Positions 12,046-23,139 of a stretch of 64,000 bases of DNA are shown piece after piece. Below the pieces are notes generated by a model, which searched no databases, was not told where the DNA came from, and saw only the letters and a list, made by a program, of their open reading frames with translations. Position 1 is the first letter of the stretch. Each line of letters starts with the position of its first letter. A program made the position numbers and the translations under genes. Source of the stretch: Vombatus ursinus (taxonomy: Eukaryota; Chordata; Mammalia; Diprotodontia; Vombatidae); contig NW_020954610.1 in the NCBI RefSeq assembly GCF_900497805.2, positions 16,462,535 through 16,526,534 on the forward strand, given 5' to 3'.

Positions 12046-13360
12046 TCACAGAATTTCAGAATTGGAAGGGAGGTCAGAGGCAATCTGGTCCAGTTATACC
12101 TGAAAAAAGATACCTTCTGCAACATCCCTGACAAGGGTATGTTCTTGAAGATGTCAGGAGAGTGAAACCCACTACCTCTTGAGACAAACCCGTTCCTTTT
12201 CCAGTATATCTAATTGTTAGGAATTTTTCCCTTACGTCAAGTCCCAATTTGCCTCTTCGCAGTTTCTACCCAGTGCTTCCATTTCTTCGCTCTGAGGTCA
12301 AGCAAAGCAAGTCAAATCTCTTTTCTACATGTTAGCTCTTCACATACTTTAAAGGGTCTATCATTATTTTTTTTTGTGAGTCTTCTCTTTTCTAGCCTGC
12401 ATACTCCTGACTCTTTCACCTGCTTCTCACATGGCAAAAACTCAAAGCTCTTCACCAACAAGGGTTGGTCACTATCCAGATGATCAGTGTGGTACCCAGA
12501 ACTTACACAAAATACTCCAGATATGACCTGACTAGGTCTGAGTACAAGAACTATCATCTGATTCTTCAATGTTAGGCCTCTCATCACAGCCCAAGATTGC
12601 ATTTGCTCTTAACTGCCAAGTGATACCATTAACTCATATTGAGCTGGTAATCCACTAAAATCCCTTGATATTTTTTCATAAGTATTACTGTCTAGCATGT
12701 ACTTTTGGGAGTTGATTTTTTTTTCAACCAAATGTAAGACATTTTCACTATTCCCTATCACATTTCTTCTTACTAGATTTGATCCAGTGTCTACCTTACT
12801 GATATGGTCTTGAATCTAGATTCTGTCATCTAATGTGTTAGCTGTTTCTCCCACCTTTGTGCCATTTTGAAAATTTGATTAGCATGCCATCTATGTTTAT
12901 CTCCAAGGCATTGATGAAAACATTAATAAACAATACAGGACCAACCACAGTTCCCAGGGCCCTCTTCTAGAGCAGTGGTTCTCAATGTGTGAGCCAGGGA
13001 TCCCCTGAGACCCTTCCACAAGGTCTTTCAGGTCAGAACTATTTCCATAATAATTCTGAGGCATTTTAATTTCTAATACGGTAAATATCAATAAATGTAA
13101 GCCACATAACAACAGACTCTTTGAGCAGGGGGATCCTTAGTTTTCAAGAGAAATTTGAGAATTGCTGCTCTAGAGACATCTAAGTTGACATCTAACTACT
13201 AGTGACTACTGTTGGAGTCCTGACATTCAACCAGTTGTATTTACAGTTATTTAGTATTTTGTTAAAATACAGGTAAATTATAATTACACCATTGCCCTCA
13301 ATCTGCCATTTTTGTTAATTTTGTCAAAAAAGGAGCTAAGGTGAGTCCAGCATGACAGGG
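12046..13360 (-). mobile_element. CR1/L3 LINE 3' end, antisense, split by a hAT
   Basis: CACAGAATTTCAGAATTGGA marks the antisense CR1/L3 3' end. Then come the conserved antisense segments CTACCTCTTGAGACAAACCC, TGTGGTACCCAGAACTTACA and AGCATGCCATCTATGTTTAT. The same region of the family occurs at 340-900. A hAT element interrupts it at 12973-13167, and the sequence beyond 13175 resumes CR1-like text (CATTCAACCAGTTGTATTTA). Confidence 0.8.
12973..13167. mobile_element. Non-autonomous hAT element with 8-bp target duplication
   Basis: The left end is CAGTGGTTCTCAATGTGTGA; the right end read in reverse is CAGCAATTCTCAAATTTCTC. It is flanked by TTCTAGAG (12965-12972) and CTCTAGAG (13168-13175), 7 of 8 identical, the target size of hAT transposases. 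It is inserted in a CR1 copy and has no coding part. Confidence 0.85.
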
Positions 13361-13999
13361 TTATTATATGATGAAAAAAATGATAAAAGTTATTAACAGT
13401 ATTGGTAATAATTGCAAAGTGCTTGGGTGAAAAGATGAATTGTGGATTTATTGTTTTTTATAGACCTGGAAGAATCAGGATGGGATGGGTAGAGTTAGCT
13501 GCAGAGGGAATATTGTTTTCTAGAAAGCTACAAAATCTGTAAGCAGAGTTTAATAGAAAATGCCCAGCTAGTAAATTTTAGATAAATACCTCCCATATAT
13601 ATCATAGACTTCTATAAAGTCAGTAATCCCTACAGATTAACTTGTATTAAGTAGCCTTTTGAATAAAAGGTTTACTATTATGTTAAATAATACCGAATCT
13701 TTGAAGAAGTTTTAACTATAATCAAATATTAAAAATGTGCCCGTGTTTTAAAGGCCAGAAGTAAATATTGTGAGCTCTTCTATCCCCAATAGAATTTCAA
13801 GGTTATTTCTTGTGTTTTTTTCTTAGTGATGGAGAGAGCTATGGGATGCTAATAGGTTAGTATTGGAAAAAGTGCTTCATATCTTCTACCTACTTTTAGA
13901 AACCTTAGCTTTGGATTAAAAAGAACAATTCCATTCATGGAAGGAGGTAGACTGTTCTCTTTTCAGAGTCTCCCTTCTTCCCAGTTCATTTCATAAGAC
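13361..13999. other. Spacer, nothing recognised
   Basis: AT-rich spacer between DNAJC25 and GNG10 without frames, splice-like exons or repeats that I can name. Confidence 0.5.
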
Positions 14000-14200
14000 A
14001 TAATCACAGAGTTAAAAAAAATGGACATTTGTATAGTGCCATTAGATTTTGCAAAGCACTTTACATGTTATTTGAGTTTCATCATAATACTGTGAGGTGG
14101 GTACTATAAGTATACCATTTTGCAGTAGGAAACTGAGGCTCCATGAATTTGAGTGACCATATCCAGCACACCATATCCATTTTACTATGATGCCTTGTGG
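14000..14200 (-). mobile_element. MIR SINE, antisense
   Basis: TTTGCAAAGCACTTTACATG, CATAATACTGTGAGGTGGGT and GTAGGAAACTGAGGCTCCAT are the reverse-complement MIR tail and core, in order. Confidence 0.75.
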
Positions 14201-14519
14201 GTTGTTGATGGATTGTCATTTTAGTGTTCTCCCAGCCTTTTGGCAGGATTGCGTTTCTACCATCTTATAAAAAGCTTTTTAAAAAAAATTCAAAAGGATT
14301 TTAAGAGCCTATTATGCACTCCATTGGCTCCCATATCTCCCACAAGTAGAAAGTTAGTAATGCCCAATTTAAATCCAATCTTTCTGTAGTTGAAATCTAT
14401 TCCTTTTTGCCTTTTCTAGTGAATATAGTGACTATCCCTAACTGTTCATTGTTTTAGTATTATAATATCCCATTATATAACTTAGGTTTCATTATGACCA
14501 GACCATGAACTTTTCTCCA

Positions 14520-14650
14520 GGTTCATAGGAATTAGAGCTGGGAAATCAGAGATCATCCAAGCCTAACCACCTCAATAAGCCCATTTATTATAGTTTTTCA
14601 TAGTCCTTAGTTCTTAAACCTTTAATACTTGAGATTATTCCTCTTTAGGT
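14520..14650 (-). mobile_element. CR1/L3 3'-end scrap
   Basis: ATAGGAATTAGAGCTGGGAA and GATCATCCAAGCCTAACCAC follow the antisense L3 end (CTAGAGCTGGAAGGGACCTCAG pattern). Short and diverged. Confidence 0.5.
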
Positions 14651-14734
14651 TCCTTTTTCTTCATATTGTGTGTGGAAGTCCATAAGTTTATGTCACTGTG
14701 TTATTCCTGTTTTTTAAATAACATCTTTTAAATG

Positions 14735-16140
14735 CCTACTTAACTAAATGCTGAAGATAAAAAGAGAGGCAAAAGATAATCCCAGCCCTTAAGGAGCTCA
14801 CGGTCTACTGGGAGGAAGTAGGGAAGAACAAGAAGAAAACATGTAAAAACAATCTATGTGCAGGATGGAAAATGAGAGGGAAGGCACTAGAATTAAGAAA
14901 AGTTGGGAGAGAATTCCTTTAGAAGACAGGATTTTAGTTAGGACTTAAAGGCAGCCAAGGAAGACAGGCAGAGATGAAGAGGGAGAACATTCCAGGCATG
15001 GGGAAAGCCAGAGAAAATGCCCAGAGCTGAAAGATGGAGTGTCTCATTTGCAGAACAGCCCATCATCACTGGATTGAAGAATATGTTGGGGAGTAGGCTA
15101 TAAGAAGACTGGAAAGATGAGGGGGGGTTAGGTAATAAAGAGCTTTGAATGTCAAACAATTTTATATTTGATCCTGAAAGCAATAGGAAACCACTGAAAT
15201 TTGTTGAGTAGGGGGTGACATGATTAAACTTGTGCTTTAGGAAAATCACTTTAGTGGCTGAATGAAGAATGGATTGGAATGGGGAGAAACTTGAGGCAAG
15301 CAGACCCACCAATAGGCTATTGGAGTAGTCCAGGCTTGACATGATGAGGGCCTGCGCTAGAGTAGTGACAATGGAGAGAAGGGGATGTGTATGGGAGATG
15401 TTGCAGATGTGAAATTGCCAGGCCTTTGAAATAGATTGGATATGAGGGATGAGAGATAGTGAGGAATCAAGGATGATATCCAGAGCCTGAGGAAATTGGT
15501 GGTGCCCTCAATAGTAATATTGAAATTAGGAGGAAATTGGGAAGGGTTTGGGGAAAAGATGAGTATGTTTTTGGACATGTTGAATTTAAGATTTCTACTA
15601 GACATTCAGTTTGAGATGTCTGAAAGGCAGTTGGAGATCCAAGATTGGAGGTCAGCTTAGAGGTTAGGGCTGGATAGGTAGATCTGAAAATCCTCAGCAT
15701 AGAAATGGCAATTAAATTCATGGGAGCTGATGAGATCGCCAAGTAAAGCAGTGTAGAAGAGAAGAGGGCCCAGGACATAATATCCCTGTGAGACACCTCT
15801 GTTCAGAGGGTGTGATCTGAATGAAGATTCACCTAAGGAGACTGAGGAGTTGGTCAGGTAGGAGGAGAGCCAGGAGCAAGTGGCATAGTGAAAACCTAGG
15901 GAGAAGAGGGTGATCAGTAGTGTCAAAGGCTGCGGAGAGGTCAGGGCGAATAAGGAGTGAGAAAAGACGATTGGATTTGGTAGCAAAGAAATCATTGGTA
16001 ACTTTGGAGAGAGCAGTTTCAGAAACCAGATTGTAAAGGGGTTAAGAAGTGAGTGAGAAGAGAGAAAATGGAGGCACCTATTGTAAACTACATTTTTATG
16101 GAATTTAACCACAAAGAGGGGGAAAGATAATAATTTAACA
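14735..16140 (-). mobile_element. L2-clade LINE, 3' half incl. reverse transcriptase, antisense
   Basis: About 1.4 kb. The antisense frame at 15657-16112 codes reverse-transcriptase blocks: LNRGVSQGYYVLGPLLFYT (for LNRGVPQGSVLGPLLF) and FYAEDFQIYLSSPNL (for FYADDTQIYLSSPDL). The catalytic YADD is changed to YAED, so the enzyme would be dead. Downstream frames at 15357-15796 and 14938-15342 carry STCPKTYSSFPQTLPN and LDYSNSLLVGLLASS, the usual L2 C-terminal text. Frame breaks separate the blocks. Compared with the family (about 3.2 kb) the 5' half is missing. Confidence 0.88.
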
Positions 16141-16449
16141 AGGTGACTCCATTCCTGCCTGACTTTTCGTTGCTGTCATTTATACTTTCAACTACACGTT
16201 ATGGTAAAGGACAATGAATCCTTGTTAAAATTAGAGATAAATCTTAGCTATGTTAAAAATATTAGATGTGCATTTAGAAAATAATTCACTTTGCCTCTGT
16301 AAAAATCCAAGGTCAAAGTCTTAGAGATATTTTTCTTGGAGGATACCATCAAGAGGGAATACTGCAAGTCTTATAAAAGTGATTGATGGCCTCACATTTA
16401 AAGTTCAGAGGAAGTTAGAGAGGATTGACTTTTATTTGACATTTATCAA
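16141..16449. other. Spacer, nothing recognised
   Basis: About 300 bases of AT-rich unique-looking sequence. Confidence 0.4.
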
Positions 16450-16665
16450 AGATTCTATAGTCTGTGGTGCAGTTAAAACAATTCTTGGAGTTAAGTGACA
16501 TGGATTCAACTTCTAACACTAGCTTTGTAATTATGGTCAAACAACCTAACCTTTTGGAGGTCTAGGGTCCTTACCTGTAAAATGAGGATTAGTAATGCTT
16601 GCACTGAAGGTAATGAGGCAATAACTACATAAACCACAAAACACTGTGTAAATGTGACTTATTAC
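16450..16665 (+). mobile_element. MIR SINE
   Basis: GGAGTTAAGTGACATGGATT, TTGTAATTATGGTCAAACAA and CCTTACCTGTAAAATGAGGA follow MIR head, box B and core. Confidence 0.7.
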
Positions 16666-17394
16666 AAAATTAACCTTAGTTTTTCCTTAGTGACAATGGC
16701 ATCTGAATTTTGGGAGTAGGGGATTGGTTTTAATAGCAAAGTGTTAGAATTATCCTTAAACTTAAATAATGGATAAATGTAAATCTTCCTCATAATTTTC
16801 ATTCAACTAATCTAGCTTAAGGACTAAGTTTAGGTTTTCTGCAATTTAAAAAAAGACAGACTTTGGAATGGACAGCCAGTGGGACTTATAAAGTCTCTTG
16901 CACATCAGATGTATTCTTTTTTATGTGAAAAGGATTGGTTGTGAAAAGGGGGAGGGGGTAGAAGGTATATGTGTGCAGATTTTGAGGGGTAATAGTTACA
17001 GGTTAATAAGTTCACAAAATAAATGCAAGGCTCAGCTAGTCAGTAAACCCACACAAAACGTTTAGCATTGACTAAAATTAATGAAAGACTGAATAACCCA
17101 ATTATGTCTTTACACATCAGCTGCAGAGTTAGAAATGTGTTTAGAGACTCTTCAGCTTGGAAAAGTAAAGTTATCAGGAAATAATTGAAATTTTAAAAAG
17201 GAAAAAGAAAAATATAGACTTAAACATCAAATTCCAAAACACTGGCTCCCATCTAATTTGAATTTGATAAAGGTAAGCTAAGGATCAGCAGACACAGCAG
17301 AAAAATTTATGGAATTACTAACCTATGGGGTGGTACTGGCAGAAAATATAAAAAGATTTGGATAAATTTGTGAATGGCAAAGCCATAAATGGCA
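16666..17394. other. Spacer, nothing recognised
   Basis: No frame or repeat I can support. A G-rich patch AAAAGGGGGAGGGGGTAG lies near 16938-16960. Confidence 0.4.
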
Positions 17395-17625
17395 GTAATA
17401 ATAGCTAACATATCAACATTTACTATGTGCCAGGCACTGTGCTAAATGTTTTAAAATTACTATTTCATTTGATCTTCACAATAACCCCTGTGAGTCAGAT
17501 GCTATTATTATCTCCATTTTATAAATAAGGAAACTGAAGCAAACAGGTTAAGTGATTTGCCCAGGGTCACACAGGTCTTCCTGACTCCAGGCCTAGCACT
17601 CTATCCATTGTACCACCTAGCTGAA
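17395..17625 (-). mobile_element. MIR/CORE SINE, antisense, near full length
   Basis: TTTACTATGTGCCAGGCACT, TTATCTCCATTTTATAAATA, TTTGCCCAGGGTCACACAGG and CTATCCATTGTACCACCTAG give tail, core, box B and head in antisense order. Confidence 0.85.
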
Positions 17626-18439
17626 ACTAACAGAAGCTAGACTGTACACCTAATTTTTAAGAGAGTAGCCATGGCTTCCCATGACAGACCCCTTGGTGTT
17701 AAGGTGCACATGTATACTGTTTCGAGAACTTTGGGATGAATTGGTGATCCTGGAAGACCTAGGAGGTTTTGTGTAGAGTCTAGTACTCCTGGCCTAATAG
17801 ATGGAAAACCTCTTCCATATTGGATCCAGACCCTCTTAGTACTAGGATGGACAATTTGCAAAGCTTTGGGCCAGACTGTACAATCTTCCCTTGGGAGTAA
17901 TTCCAACTGTTGCTTCTGTCCTTGGCCCAACCACTTGCTTACCTTTTGAGATTACCTGGTCTTGATCACCTGTTTATCTGGCCTGCTGTCAGTGCTGACT
18001 TAGGTTTCCAATTTCTGTCCCCTTCCCTAGCCTGCCTGCCTTGGGAAAACATTCCTACACCATTTTTTATTTAACCCTTTGCTTGGATTTCTTATGCTTG
18101 ATTCCCACCTTCCTGGCCAAGCTTTAACACTGCTTTTAAAGCAGTCTGGGTTCTGTAAGAACCAAATACCACTATGGGATATATCCCTCAGCTCTGCTGC
18201 AGTTCACCTGGTAATCAGGACTTCTATTGGCAACTGAATTAGTTGGCTATGGCTCTGATCCATTATAATTCCTATTTATAGGGAATGCTTCTCGATGATC
18301 AGCATAGTTCAAAGGAATAGACAAAAATCAACACAGCTTGATCACAGGGATAGAAGGAAAGTAACAATTTTAAGTTCTTAAGTTAGTGATCATGTTTTTG
18401 GGACTTCCAGGAAAATACAAGGTTTTCTTTGGCTCAAAT
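17626..18439. other. Unassigned spacer
   Basis: Higher-GC than its surroundings, no frame of note. The wording (for example CTGTAAGAACC and TATTTAACCC) made me think of an old LTR, but nothing diagnostic is visible, so I leave it unassigned. Confidence 0.3.
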
Positions 18440-19010
18440 TAATAGAATTGGGTGGGGCTTGAGATAGGTGTTTTGTGGGAGTAGGTGCTTGAGCTGAGCT
18501 TTGAAGGAAGCTACAGCTGAGAGGCACAGATGAAGACCATGAGGATTCTAGGCAGAAAAGACAGCATGTACAAAGGAGTGGAGGTGGGAGATAGAATCTC
18601 AGGCAGGGGAAATATCTAGCACGCCCATCTGGCTAAAGTGTGCATTGTTGTTCAAAGATGAGTCTTCTTGACTTCAGGCTTAGCACTCTATCCACTGTGC
18701 CACCTAGCTGCCCCTAAAGTATGCACAAGAGAGTATAACATGCATGCAATAATTCCGGAAGGATAGATTATATCAGGTTGTAGATGATCTTACAAGCCAA
18801 GAAACAGGACAGAACCATTTCAATTAGCCACTCAGTGAGCAGGGAGCTGACATCAGGCCTGTCATTTGGGAATGTCACTTTGGCCGATTGTATGGAGACT
18901 GAATGTCGAGATTCATATGGGAGACTAATTAAGAGGCTACTGCAGTAGTCCAGGCAAAATGTATGAGAGCCTGAACGAGTCTCAAGTAAGTAAGACATAG
19001 GGAGTTATAC
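18440..19010 (-). mobile_element. L2-clade LINE fragment with SINE scrap
   Basis: GAGCTGAGCTTTGAAGGAAG, then CAGTAGTCCAGGCAAAATGT, read as degraded antisense L2 3' text (compare CAATAGTCCAGGCGTGAGGT in the family). An antisense SINE head (TTAGCACTCTATCCACTGTG, 18678-18714) interrupts it. Confidence 0.6.
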
Positions 19011-19039
19011 TTCTGAAGTGGTTTTAGCCATAGTAGTTT

Positions 19040-19250
19040 CATTTTGTAGTAGCCAAGAGGCAGTGAGACACCGTGAAATTATTAGTGCCTCTGCACTCTG
19101 AGGACTTGAGTTCAAGTATCTCTTCTGAAACTGAATGACTCTACACCTTCACTTCAGGCGCCTGAGTCTCAGTGTTTTCCTTTGTCAAGTAAGAAGTAGG
19201 GGTAGATGCTTCCTGAGGTCCCTTCTAGCTCTGGTATGATTCTATCAACT
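19040..19250 (+). mobile_element. MIR SINE, diverged
   Basis: GAGGCAGTGAGACACCGTGA, GACTTGAGTTCAAGTATCTC and GAGGTCCCTTCTAGCTCTGG, in MIR order with an L3-like end. Confidence 0.65.
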
Positions 19251-19251
19251 T

Positions 19252-19520
19252 CCAAAATAACAATAACAGCTAACATTTATATGGCATTTACTATGTGCCA
19301 GGCCCTGTGCTAAGTGCTTTACAATTATCTCATTTGATTCTCACAACAACCCTCTGAGTTAGGTGCTATTGTTATCTCCATTTTACAGATGAGGAAACTG
19401 AGGCAAACAGAGGTTTAAGTAACTTACCCGGAGTCACACAGCTAGTAAGTATCTGAGACTGGATTTGAACTCAGGTCTTCCTGACTCCTGACTCAGGGGT
19501 CTATCCACTTGTACCACATA
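19252..19520 (-). mobile_element. MIR/CORE SINE, antisense, full length
   Basis: AGCTAACATTTATATGGCAT, CTATGTGCCAGGCCCTGTGC, TACAGATGAGGAAACTGAGG, CACACAGCTAGTAAGTATCT and GAACTCAGGTCTTCCTGACT follow one another without gaps. This is one of the best preserved MIR-type copies here. Confidence 0.92.
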
Positions 19521-20237
19521 GCTGCTGGAAAAGATGCTGGAATAGCACAAAGGCCAACTGAAGAGATCTGGGTTGAAGTATGAAGTATGAAGTAAGAAGG
19601 GAGAAGAGAAAGATAGGAGAGACTTAAAGTTGCTTTTTTGTGTGTATAAGCCCTTACAGAAAGGATCATAGGATTATCTGCTGTACTTTGCATTAGTAAA
19701 TTGGCAAGAATCTGCAAATTTTAGCTCCATCACAACTTGCACAGTTAACCATTCTCATCAGAAAAAGTGGGAAAATCCCCATAGGAATAGATTGAAATCT
19801 TGTATTGGGTTGCCTGATGTGTGTATTCCCAGGTTCAACTGCCTGTGATTAAGACACCCTGTACTTCTGCACAGCATGGGATCTTTGGGGTCTCATCATT
19901 ACTGGTATAAAAGCAGAATTATGGGATACTAATAACTAGGCCACAAACCCTACTCTCAATTCCTTGCTCTCAAATACAAGGAAGAAGGTCCACCATAGCA
20001 CCAAAGATCCCAGCCTCTTGTCTCAAATACACACACTACAGCTACTGTCCTTCCTTTCACATTCCCAAATTTACAGTGTCCAGGGTGACTTACAACTACC
20101 CCAATACCACACACATTAGGCCTAATCTCAGCTGGGTTACTGGCACCCTTAAATGCCCCTTCGTGAAAGTGTGATGGTTGAGAGGTGAGGGGAAAGTCTC
20201 TCTGACAAATGCTTATTAAGCACCTATTATTTAATCG
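19521..20237. other. Spacer, nothing recognised
   Basis: No frame, tRNA or repeat that I can name. Confidence 0.4.
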
Positions 20238-20475
20238 TGGGAGGCAGTTAGATGGCTCAGTGGATACAGCACTAGTCAGGAAGACCTGAGTTCAAATTCA
20301 GCCTCAGATACTAATTGTGTGACCCTGGGCAAGTCATTTAACCTGTTTGTCTTAATCTGGAGGAGGAAATGACAAACCACTCCAGTATCCTTGCCAAGAA
20401 AACCCCATGAACAGTACTGGTGTGCTATGATCCCCAGGGTCACAGAGTTGGACATAACTGGACAACAACAATGTA
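20238..20475 (+). mobile_element. tRNA SINE with RTE-like tail
   Basis: The head is GGGAGGCAGTTAGATGGCTC, box B GAGTTCAAATTC, then GAGGAGGAAATGACAAACCA, CTCCAGTATCCTTGCCAAGA and a GACATAACTGGACAACAACA end. The 3' half resembles the BovB/RTE 3' end (GGAGAAGGAAATGGCAACCC..CTCCAGTA..GAGTCGGACACGACTGA). Eight copies of this family are in the window. Confidence 0.88.
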
Positions 20476-20589
20476 ATTGTGATGGGCACTGGGGATTCAA
20501 GATAAAAAACCAATCGTCCCTGCCCTCAAAGAACTTCTATTTGACTTGGTTGGGGAGGGGGGAGGAGGAATGAGGGGAAAGAATACGTG

Positions 20590-20730
20590 TGAAAGGACAC
20601 TGACTGGAATGAGGACTTGGGTTCAAATCCCACTTCTGACTTTTACAATCTGTGTGGCCTTGGTCCAGTTACTTGTAACGGTAAAATAAGGGGGTTGGAC
20701 TAGATGGCCATTGAAGTCCCTTAAGTAAAT
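20590..20730 (+). mobile_element. MIR SINE
   Basis: GGACTTGGGTTCAAATCCCA, CCTTGGTCCAGTTACTTGTA and GGGGGTTGGACTAGATGGCC, in MIR/L3-tail order. Confidence 0.7.
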
Positions 20731-21185
20731 ACAAAGTAATTTCAGGAGGGAGCTATCACTGCCACTTTGTGGGGAGAGGGAATAAGGAAAGGATGAGTCC
20801 CTATATGAGTATAGGAAGGTGTGCCCAAGTTGATTCCTGAGAGAAATGAGGAAATCTAAGAAACAAAGGGCCACCTATGCAAAGGATCGTAGGCAGGAGA
20901 TTAATGTTTTATATAGGGAACTGCTAGCAGTCCAGTTTGACTGAGAGGCAGAGTCAGTGTGAAATATGAAAAAGTCTGAAAGGTAGGTGGGATCCAGCTA
21001 TGGATTAGGAGAAGATCCAGATTTTAGGAATATCAGCTTGGCCACTGTCTGAAAGGTGAAAAGGAGCAGAAGCAGGGAGATCAATTAGGAAGCTGTTAAT
21101 AGTTCTGCTAAGAGGTAATGACCTGAATTAGGGTTATAGCTGAGTAAATGGAAAGAATGGGATAGATAGCCCTGTGGGTCTTTGT
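20731..21185 (-). mobile_element. L2-like LINE remnant, antisense (weak)
   Basis: AGGAATATCAGCTTGGCCAC and AGATCAATTAGGAAGCTGTT match the wording of antisense L2 (AAGATCACTTTGGTGGC..ACCAATTAGAAGGCTATTG). Strongly decayed. Confidence 0.45.
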
Positions 21186-21344
21186 TCCAATCAGTCAACA
21201 ACATTTTAAAGTGCTTATTACATTCTAAGCGGGGTGTATGGGTGTTAAGGGAGGACAAGCACCTCTAGTGTGAGGGCTTTCCTAGCTTTTTCAGGGCTGC
21301 TTGTCCAACCTTTGGTGTCCACCTGACCCTCACCAAATAACAAC

Positions 21345-21421
21345 ATTCCAGGCACTGTGCTAAGTCCTGGGGATACAAAGAAAGGCAAAAAGCAGTCCCT
21401 GCTCCCAAGTTCACATTTTAA
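21345..21421 (-). mobile_element. L2 3' tail, antisense
   Basis: CCAGGCACTGTGCTAAGTCC, GGGGATACAAAGAAAGGCAA and AGCAGTCCCTGCTCCCAAGT are the family's antisense tail. Confidence 0.8.
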
Positions 21422-21540
21422 CAGGAATGTTGTTGTTTGTCCTTCATTTTCCAAGAGGACCAGTGACATCACAGGGTGGTGTCTTGACTTGCACATGAAT
21501 TGGATTTAAGTGAGGCGGAGTTGCATGGAAAACAACATGT
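21422..21540. repeat. Marsupial interspersed repeat, class not known to me
   Basis: GTTGTTGTTTGTCCTTCATT, TCCAAGAGGACCAGTGACAT and GCACATGAATTGGATTTAAG are wording I associate with a common marsupial repeat, but I cannot name its class. Confidence 0.5.
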
Positions 21541-21625
21541 AAATAAAATATACATAGTAGATACAACATAGTGCTAGATCCCCATCTTTCAAGATCAGAA
21601 TCTCAGAGATGGAAGAGAACCCTAT

Positions 21626-21812
21626 CAAGGTTTCTTAATCTTTTTTGTGTCATGCTCCGCCCCCTCTTCTCCTTCTTTTCTTCTCCCCCTCACCCCGGCA
21701 ATCTGGTGAAGGCTTTGGACCCCTTCTCAGAAAAAAAAGTCTTTAAATGCATAAGATAAAATGCAAAGAATTACAAAAGAAACCAATTATATAGAAATAC
21801 AGTTAAAATGGT
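21626..21812 (+). mobile_element. Old non-autonomous hAT-type element, copy 1
   Basis: CAAGGTTTCTTAATCTTTTT opens it, followed by GGACCCCTTCTCAGAAAAAA and AAGAATTACAAAAGAAACCA. The same text occurs at 38045-38205 (plus) and 33745-33900 (minus). A C-rich stretch (21658-21700) is inserted or expanded here. Confidence 0.65.
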
Positions 21813-22066
21813 TAGCTGGGTGGCACAGTGGATAGAGTGCTGAACCTGGAGTGAGGAAGACATCTTCCTGGGTTCAAATATGGCCTCAAACATTTACTAG
21901 CTATATGACCCTGGGCAAGTCACTTAATCCTGTTTGCCTCAGTTTCCTCATCTGTAAGATGAGCTAGAGAAGGAAACGGCAAACCACTCCAATATCTCGG
22001 CCAAGAAAACCCCAAATGAGATCATAAAGAGTCAGATGTGACTGAAATGACTGAACAACAAAACAA
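21813..22066 (+). mobile_element. tRNA SINE with RTE-like tail
   Basis: GCTGGGTGGCACAGTGGATA, GCCTCAGTTTCCTCATCTGT, CGGCAAACCACTCCAATATC and GTGACTGAAATGACTGAACA in order. It directly follows the hAT copy. Confidence 0.92.
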
Positions 22067-22214
22067 TGTATTTTTTAAAAAAGCAAACAAGTTTACATAT
22101 CCTTATATTAAGAACTCCTACCCTCGAGGCCATCTAGTGCAATACATAACCAACAGAGAATCTCCTTTGTGACCCCGCCTCCCACCAAGTAGTATTACTG
22201 TACTTCATTCTGCC

Positions 22215-22330
22215 TAGGTAAGGACATTAATAAACTGGAACATTTCCAGAGAAAGCTGACCAGGATTGTAAGAGGACTGGAAACCTTGCCATATAAGGAT
22301 CAGTTGAAGATCCTGGGGAAGGAATCTTCT
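22215..22330 (+). mobile_element. CR1/L3 LINE fragment
   Basis: GGACATTAATAAACTGGAAC, TTCCAGAGAAAGCTGACCAG and GCCATATAAGGATCAGTTGA follow the C-terminal CR1 text in sense. It ends abruptly, and 22331-22539 is unassigned. Confidence 0.75.
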
Positions 22331-22539
22331 TATGCAAGTGGAAACACCTGCATCTGTCTTCCCTTCTTAGCCTCAAAGAATTCCAGTCTTCTGACAATTA
22401 TAGCTAAAGAGCTCGGCCCAGCAAATACGCAATTTGCTAAGGCAATTATCAAGAGTAGAGAACCAAGGCTTTCTCTCAGTTGCAGTAAGAAGGGTAAAGT
22501 GACCTGTGATAATGTCTGGTCCCAATCCATAAGGTCTAT

Positions 22540-22720
22540 AATAACTGGCATTTTAGATAATGTTTTAAAGTCTGCAAAGTATTTACATGCATTATCTCAG
22601 TTGCCCTTTGAAGTTGGTACCACAGTTACTATCATCCCCATTTTATAGATACTAGAAGTTAAGTAACTTGCTTATGGTCACAACACCTAGTCAGTATCCT
22701 CTATCTAATAGGCAGTAGAT
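22540..22720 (-). mobile_element. MIR SINE, antisense
   Basis: TGCAAAGTATTTACATGCAT, TACTATCATCCCCATTTTAT and AGTAACTTGCTTATGGTCAC are tail-to-core MIR text. Confidence 0.75.
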
Positions 22721-22904
22721 AGTTTCCATAGATGGAAACTTATAGACATCAGCCAAAATAAACCTAAAAAGGAGAAAATTTAAAGGAGACATCCCTGGGC
22801 TACACTCCTGACTCTCCCAGACTTTCTTTATTAAGCCCCAGAAACATTTTCTGTCCTACCACTCATCCCAGTCCTGGAATTAATACCTTATTAAGTACCC
22901 TACA

Positions 22905-23139
22905 GTTAGGTGGCAGCAGTGGATAAGGACTAGGCCTGGAGTCAAGAAGATTTAAGTTCAAATCCAGCCTCAGACACTTACTGGCTGTGTGACCCTTGGG
23001 CAAGTCACTTAACCCTGTTTGCCTCAGTTTCCTCATCTATAAAATGATCTGGAGAAGGAAATGGCATGAACCACTCCAGTATCTTTGCCAAGAAAATCCC
23101 ATACTGGGTCATGAAGGGTCAGACACAACTAAACAACAA
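22905..23139 (+). mobile_element. tRNA SINE with RTE-like tail
   Basis: TTAGGTGGCAGCAGTGGATA, GTTCAAATCCAGCCTCAGAC, GGAGAAGGAAATGGCATGAA, CCACTCCAGTATCTTTGCCA and CAGACACAACTAAACAACAA in order. Confidence 0.92.

Noticed and set aside
17626-18439. Possible old LTR of an endogenous retrovirus
   Set aside because: No paired ends, primer site, or pol-like text could be seen; I report no virus-derived element here.
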